A stretch of DNA of 5,158 nt from CAZKUB01 sp964592335 (GTDB lineage Archaea; Thermoplasmatota; E2; DHVEG-1): positions 1 to 5,158 of the forward strand of contig CAZQEU010000082.1 in the NCBI GenBank assembly GCA_964592335.1, written 5' to 3'. Positions within the stretch are counted from its first letter, which is position 1. Every line of letters begins with the position of its first letter. Below are positions 5,095-5,158 of the stretch, one piece after another. A program made the position numbers and the translations under genes. Below the pieces are notes generated by a model. The model saw nothing but the letters and a program-made list of their open reading frames with translations, ran no database searches and was not told the origin of the DNA.

Positions 5095-5158
5095 ATAAAA
5101 AATATAGAAAACGCAATAAACAATTTGCAACAAGGAAAATTCATACTCATTTTCGATG
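5095..5158 (+). CDS. ribB: Probable 3,4-dihydroxy-2-butanone 4-phosphate synthase, N-terminal fragment
   Basis: Only the first 21 codons are in the window. After the initiator they read KNIENAINNLQQ, then GKFILIFD. A short helix, then G-(K/E)-x-(V/I)-L-(V/I)-(Y/F)-D, is the N-terminal pattern of RibB, and the Asp should lead into the substrate- and Mg-binding D-RE-E-D motif beyond the edge. RibB converts ribulose 5-phosphate to the four-carbon precursor of riboflavin plus formate, in the cytosol. The frame opens after a stop at 5074 and has no ATG or GTG; its first TTG (5125) lies within the conserved helix and lacks a ribosome site. ATA at 5095, after GGGTGA, is the best-placed start. It lies 51 nt after S17e on the same strand and may be co-transcribed. 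The assignment rests on few residues and is moderate. Confidence 0.55.
   Translation, partial: MKNIENAINNLQQGKFILIFD

Overview
The window comes from an AT-rich archaeon, most likely a methanogen of the Methanobacteriales. It has an archaeal prefoldin beta subunit, the archaea/eukaryote-only ribosomal protein S17e, and a cis-prenyltransferase of the archaeal UppS type. It also has TATA-like boxes and GGTGA/GGAGG ribosome binding sites ahead of genes. The order assignment is an inference from gene content and composition, not from a marker gene.

Layout. Bases 1-2496 (minus strand) are the first 832 codons of a large membrane-anchored, gingipain-like (clan CD, family C25) surface protein whose C-terminus lies beyond the left edge. 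It diverges from prefoldin beta (2708-3082, plus) across a 211-bp AT-rich region that holds TATA-like boxes for both directions and a near-perfect 21-bp dyad. A small two-helix membrane protein (3106-3432, plus) follows prefoldin. It converges on uppS (3450-4286, minus), and the two stop codons lie inside one inverted repeat. Upstream of uppS, on the same strand, is a 52-residue protein with a strong GGAGG site (4472-4630), which diverges from the gene for S17e (4825-5043, plus). The start of a probable ribB (3,4-dihydroxy-2-butanone 4-phosphate synthase) runs off the right edge. No stretch longer than about 210 bases lacks a gene.

Most functions are housekeeping: chaperone delivery of unfolded proteins, translation, polyprenyl carrier synthesis for the cell envelope, and riboflavin synthesis. 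The C25-like protein is the accessory, cell-surface component.

The most notable observation concerns start codons. The S17e frame contains no ATG, GTG or TTG at all. The family's expected initiator Met falls on a CTG placed 7 nt after the GG of GGTGAT. The next gene (ribB-like) has the same arrangement with ATA in place of ATG, and uppS also has an in-frame CTG placed 7 nt after a GG. This suggests non-AUG initiation, or less likely several independent base errors, and it would cause ordinary gene finders to miss both right-hand genes.
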